From Antarctobacter heliothermus (GTDB taxonomy: Bacteria; Pseudomonadota; Alphaproteobacteria; Rhodobacterales; Rhodobacteraceae): DNA of 64,000 nt. The stretch spans positions 248,001 to 312,000 of the forward strand of contig NZ_CP022541.1 of assembly GCF_002237555.1 (NCBI RefSeq), read 5' to 3'. The notes beneath the pieces were generated by a model. The model did not search any database, was not told the DNA's origin, and saw only the letters and a list, made by a program, of their open reading frames with translations. The first letter of the stretch is position 1. Each line of letters opens with the position of its first letter. Positions 61,196 to 64,000 of the stretch are shown here, piece by piece. Position numbers and translations under genes: made by a program.

Positions 61196-62184
61196 TTGCT
61201 GTCCTCCTTGCGCACCCAATAGCGGCGTTTTTCGCCGATCTCGGTCCAGTCCTCGGGTGTCAGATCGTCCACGTCGCGGGCAAAGGGCATGGCCGGGCGA
61301 GGTTTCATGTCTGCTGCCATATAGCTGTCGTACGCGTTCGCCAGACCTTCCGGGGTCCAGGCCGTGTCGCCTTCGAGCCGGGCGAGGGTGCGCGGCGGTT
61401 CGATCAGTGTGTAGCCGAAACCATATGAGCTGAACACTTGGCCATTGACCGAAGCCGCCCGGTCGGAGGCCAGAAAGGTCACCAGCGGTGCGACGTTGTC
61501 GGGATCTTTTGGCGTGCCCTTGGCGTGCTCGCTGGGCCACTTGCCAGTTTCGTCATGAATTTTCTTTGACTCCGGTTTGGAATCGATCATTCGTGTCGTG
61601 CCGGTCGGCAGGACCACGTTCGAGGTCACGCCGTATTTCGCCATCGCATTGGCGGTCGAATAGCTCAGCCCGATGATCCCGGCCTTGGCCGCTGAATAAT
61701 TTGGCTGACCGGCGTCGCCGTATGCCGACCCCGAGGCCAGCGAGATGATTCGTCCGCCCTTTTGTTGACGCATCCGCGCGGTGGCAGGGCGCAGCACGTT
61801 GAACAGACCCTTGAGATGCACGGCGTTCACGATGTCCCATTCTTCCTCGGACATGTTGAAGATCATCCGGTCGCGCAGAACACCGGCGGCATGCACCACG
61901 ATGTCGAGCCCGCCGAAGGTATCAAGCGCCTGTTCGATCATTGCGTTTGCTGCATCGTAATCGGCGACCGAACCGCCGTTAATGACAGCTTTGCCGCCCT
62001 GCGCCTTGATCGCGGCCAACGTTTCTTCAGCCGGTCCGGAATCGCGGCCGTCTCCGGCAAGGCCGGCGCCGAGGTCATTGACCACCACTTTCGCGCCACT
62101 GGCCGCAAGCGAAAGCGCAATGCCGCGCCCGATTCCCCTGCCACCGCCAGTGACCAGCGCAACCTTTCCTTCCAGCATGCCCAT
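61192..62184 (-). CDS. Short-chain dehydrogenase/reductase
   Basis: 330 residues. NAD(P) motif TGGGRGIGRGIAL (12-24), NAG-equivalent AAGVLRD, catalytic Ser in LASGSAYGD and YSAAK. A C-terminal extension of about 75 residues (LEGDTAWTPEGLANAYDSYM onward) matches multifunctional-enzyme-type 3-hydroxyacyl-CoA dehydrogenases. Together with the MaoC hydratase (63360) and enoyl-CoA hydratase (63865) it fits a beta-oxidation-like path. First gene of the minus-strand row; AAAGG before the ATG. Confidence 0.88.
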   Translation of the reverse strand: MGMLEGKVALVTGGGRGIGRGIALSLAASGAKVVVNDLGAGLAGDGRDSGPAEETLAAIKAQGGKAVINGGSVADYDAANAMIEQALDTFGGLDIVVHAAGVLRDRMIFNMSEEEWDIVNAVHLKGLFNVLRPATARMRQQKGGRIISLASGSAYGDAGQPNYSAAKAGIIGLSYSTANAMAKYGVTSNVVLPTGTTRMIDSKPESKKIHDETGKWPSEHAKGTPKDPDNVAPLVTFLASDRAASVNGQVFSSYGFGYTLIEPPRTLARLEGDTAWTPEGLANAYDSYMAADMKPRPAMPFARDVDDLTPEDWTEIGEKRRYWVRKEDSK

Positions 62185-62449
62185 ATCGTGCCTTTCCTGA
62201 CTGTAAATCAGCGCTTTGTGCCAAACATTATATATGATACTAGTACACCTAAAAAAAGATGCGGGTCAAGCGCGCTCTGGAAGGTTTGCGGGACAAGGCG
62301 GTTTTTGGAGACCGCACAGAAAGAAGGCAAAGTGGGCGCATAGCCGGACCACACGCGAATTTTCCTTGACCAAGATCAATCGGGACAACTAGTATAACAG
62401 TGCACTATATAAATGAGCCGAAAACGGTATATCCTGACAGGGGACCCAC
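62185..62449. promoter_or_regulatory. Divergent promoter region with a repeated ATACTAGT
   Basis: ATACTAGT (62237-62244) lies near a TATAAT on the SDR side, and its inverted copy ACTAGTAT (62388-62395) lies near the promoter of the solute-binding protein gene. A shared regulator (for example GntR- or TetR-type, not in the window) may control both sides. Confidence 0.5.
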
Positions 62450-63292
62450 ATGACGAAACTGCAGAACACATTGATCGCCGCGGCAGGTATCGCCGCTTTG
62501 GCCGCATCCGCGCAGGCCGCTTGCGAACCCGAAAAGGTCGCTGAAAAGTATCCCGAGCTTGCAGGAAAGCCGGTCAGAGTCGCAACTACACCGCTCTATG
62601 CTCCGTATTCATATACTGACATGGCCAAGGACAAGATGGTCGGCAGCGATATCGAAGTCAGCGAAAAGGCGCTGGAATGCGTCGGGCTGACCTATGAGTA
62701 CACCAAGGGCGTGTGGTCGAGCCTGTTGCCGACGATCCTAAACGGGCAGACCGACGTGATGGTCGCAAACCTGTACTACACCCCCGAGCGTGCCGAAAAG
62801 GCGGATTTCATCATCTACATGAAAGCCGGCAGTGCAATGCTAGTGCCCAAGGGCAATCCCAAAGGCGTCCAGTCGATGGATGACCTGTGCGGTCTGAAGA
62901 CGAACGGCGTATCGGGATCCTATTCTCTTCCGATCCTGCAAGAACAGTCGGCAAAATGCGTGGCTAATGGCGAGAAACCCATCACCATTACCGTGGCGAC
63001 CGAAACCGACGCAGCCCTGCGTGGGCTCGACAGCGGCCGAGCCGATTTCCTGCTGGACAATGTTGGCGCTGCCGCCGTGCGCATTGCAGAAGATCCCGAG
63101 AGGTACGAGATCGCGTTTTCCGCCACCCGCGAGATTTTTGTCGGCAACGCCGTTCTAGACGGCAATGACGCGCTGCTCCAAGCCTACGAGGAAGGTATGA
63201 AAGAGATCGCTGCCAACGGCACTCTGGAAGACATCTTTGTCAAATACGGGCTGGATCCCAATCTGATCGTCCCGATCGAAATCAAGCGCTGA
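62450..63292 (+). CDS. ABC transporter substrate-binding protein (family 3)
   Basis: 280 residues: signal peptide 1-23, then the bacterial SBP family 3 fold with GKPVRVATTPLYAPYSYTD, LPTILNGQTDVMVANLYYTP and GLDSGRADFLLDNVGAAAVR. Binds amino-acid-like or organic-acid ligands for uptake. No permease or ATPase gene is in the window. The CPEK/C pairs (C25, C77) are unusual. Divergent from the SDR gene with a shared operator. Confidence 0.87.
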   Translation: MTKLQNTLIAAAGIAALAASAQAACEPEKVAEKYPELAGKPVRVATTPLYAPYSYTDMAKDKMVGSDIEVSEKALECVGLTYEYTKGVWSSLLPTILNGQTDVMVANLYYTPERAEKADFIIYMKAGSAMLVPKGNPKGVQSMDDLCGLKTNGVSGSYSLPILQEQSAKCVANGEKPITITVATETDAALRGLDSGRADFLLDNVGAAAVRIAEDPERYEIAFSATREIFVGNAVLDGNDALLQAYEEGMKEIAANGTLEDIFVKYGLDPNLIVPIEIKR

Positions 63293-63313
63293 ACCGCGCC
63301 AAGTTGCACCACA

Positions 63314-63341
63314 GCCGACGCCGCAGCGTTGCGGCGTCGGC
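63314..63341 (+). terminator. Hairpin after the SBP gene
   Basis: Perfect 11-bp stem GCCGACGCCGC / GCGGCGTCGGC with a 6-base loop, between the solute-binding protein and MaoC genes. No U-tract, so it may limit read-through or stabilise the upstream mRNA. Confidence 0.6.
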
Positions 63342-63359
63342 ATCGAAAGGGAAAAGAAC

Positions 63360-63845
63360 ATGCCGCGGGCAAAGCCCTGGACGATACAAAGCTTCGAAGA
63401 GCTCTCGGCGATCGTGGGCCAGGATCTGGGTGCCAGTGACTGGCTGCGCATAGATCAGGATCAGGTCAACCAGTTCGGGGAGTCGGTCGATGATACGCAA
63501 TGGATTCATTGCGACCCCGAGCGGGCAGCCGCGCAATCGCCGTTTGGTGGCACGATCGTGCACGGGATGCTGTTGCTGGCGCTTCTGTCCAAGTTGCGCG
63601 ACCGGGTACAGGATGTGCGCATAGATATACCGCGCCGAATGGGCGTCTTTTACGGCTTGAACAGAGTGCGGTTTATCGAGCCAGTCAAAGTTGGATCGCG
63701 GGTGCGTGTTCAACTGAGCGTTGCCGAAGCGACACTGATCGAGCCGAAGGTGATCCATGTGGTCTATGATCACATACTTGAGGCTGAAGTCGCGGATCGG
63801 CCTGCGGTTTTTGCGCAGGCCATCAACCGCATCTATTTGCCATAA
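63360..63845 (+). CDS. MaoC-like (R)-specific enoyl-CoA hydratase
   Basis: 161 residues. Hot-dog fold with the hydratase motif DTQWIHCDPERAAAQSPFGG (catalytic Asp/His), then TIVHGMLLLALLSKL. Hydrates trans-2-enoyl-CoA. AAAGGGAAAAG precedes the ATG. Separated from the following hydratase gene by 19 bases; both probably one operon. Confidence 0.9.
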   Translation: MPRAKPWTIQSFEELSAIVGQDLGASDWLRIDQDQVNQFGESVDDTQWIHCDPERAAAQSPFGGTIVHGMLLLALLSKLRDRVQDVRIDIPRRMGVFYGLNRVRFIEPVKVGSRVRVQLSVAEATLIEPKVIHVVYDHILEAEVADRPAVFAQAINRIYLP

Positions 63846-63864
63846 TGGCCAGAGAGGGCAGATC

Positions 63865-64000
63865 ATGGCCATCGAGTTTACCGTTGATAATGCGGGCATT
63901 GCGACACTGACGATAAACCGTCCTGATCGGATGAATGCCCTGGACCAGGTGCACTACGCCGAGCTTTCACGGCTCTGGATCGAGGTACGAGACAACCCGG
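63865..64000 (+). CDS. Enoyl-CoA hydratase/isomerase, 5' part (partial)
   Basis: The first 45 codons: MAIEFTVDNAGIATLTINRP, then DRMNALDQVHYAELSRLWIE. This is the classical crotonase N-terminus. The window ends inside the gene. AGAGGGCAG precedes the ATG. Confidence 0.88.
   Translation, partial: MAIEFTVDNAGIATLTINRPDRMNALDQVHYAELSRLWIEVRDNP

Noticed and set aside
1..64000. CRISPR arrays, tRNA and rRNA genes
   Set aside because: No regularly spaced repeats with spacers and no tRNA or rRNA signature sequences were found by reading; a covariance-model scan was not possible here.

Overview
The window looks like high-GC alphaproteobacterial DNA, most likely from the Rhodobacteraceae (roseobacter group). 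This rests on gene style: Tat-exported multicopper oxidases, a CbtAB pair behind a cobalamin riboswitch, CcmFGHI, and many IS families typical of that group. No rRNA or tRNA gene and no CRISPR array was seen. Taxonomy is inference; nothing here names a species.

Region 1 (1-25.2 kb) is a copper and redox-stress island. It holds the start of a P-type ATPase gene, a permease/rhodanese/DUF302 cluster, a Met-rich EF-hand protein, a two-component system leading into ccmF-ccmG-ccmH-ccmI, a riboswitch-controlled cbtBA pair, an ScsB-type dsbD gene, and a cytochrome c / multicopper oxidase / DsbA operon. It ends with copZ, a broken copA and cueR. Four MerR-type operators with a 19-bp spacer and three 10-bp-period direct repeats suggest two regulons: CueR, and the local response regulator. 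The genes together would export copper(I), oxidise it in the periplasm, carry electrons through c-type cytochromes, and repair or isomerise thiols.

Region 2 (25.2-31.4 kb) is an IS graveyard: an IS110 inside an IS3, beside a truncated IS1595, then a second IS3 whose transposase gene carries three unrelated hairpin insertions.

Region 3 (31.4-42.7 kb) carries a second, decayed copA-cueR end next to an intact CusF-like gene, then a cupredoxin / multicopper oxidase / TolC operon, DUF305 and L,D-transpeptidase genes, IS6 and IS110 elements, and an ECF sigma / cupredoxin operon. The cueR-side duplication has decayed reciprocally: cueR is intact in copy 1 and the CusF-like gene is intact in copy 2.

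Region 4 (43.8-57.2 kb) is accessory DNA. A module between two long inverted repeats holds a small helical protein, a triple zinc-ribbon GIY-YIG protein, a soluble FtsH-like AAA+ metalloprotease and a DUF927 ATPase. One arm is split by an IS256 with clear 8-bp target duplications. A lone nucleotidyltransferase, a Fic protein and IS481, IS1182 and IS6 remnants surround it.

Region 5 (57.2-64 kb) is ordinary catabolic DNA: an NDP-forming acyl-CoA synthetase, a DUF35 protein with its thiolase, an SDR, a divergent solute-binding protein, a MaoC hydratase and the start of an enoyl-CoA hydratase gene.
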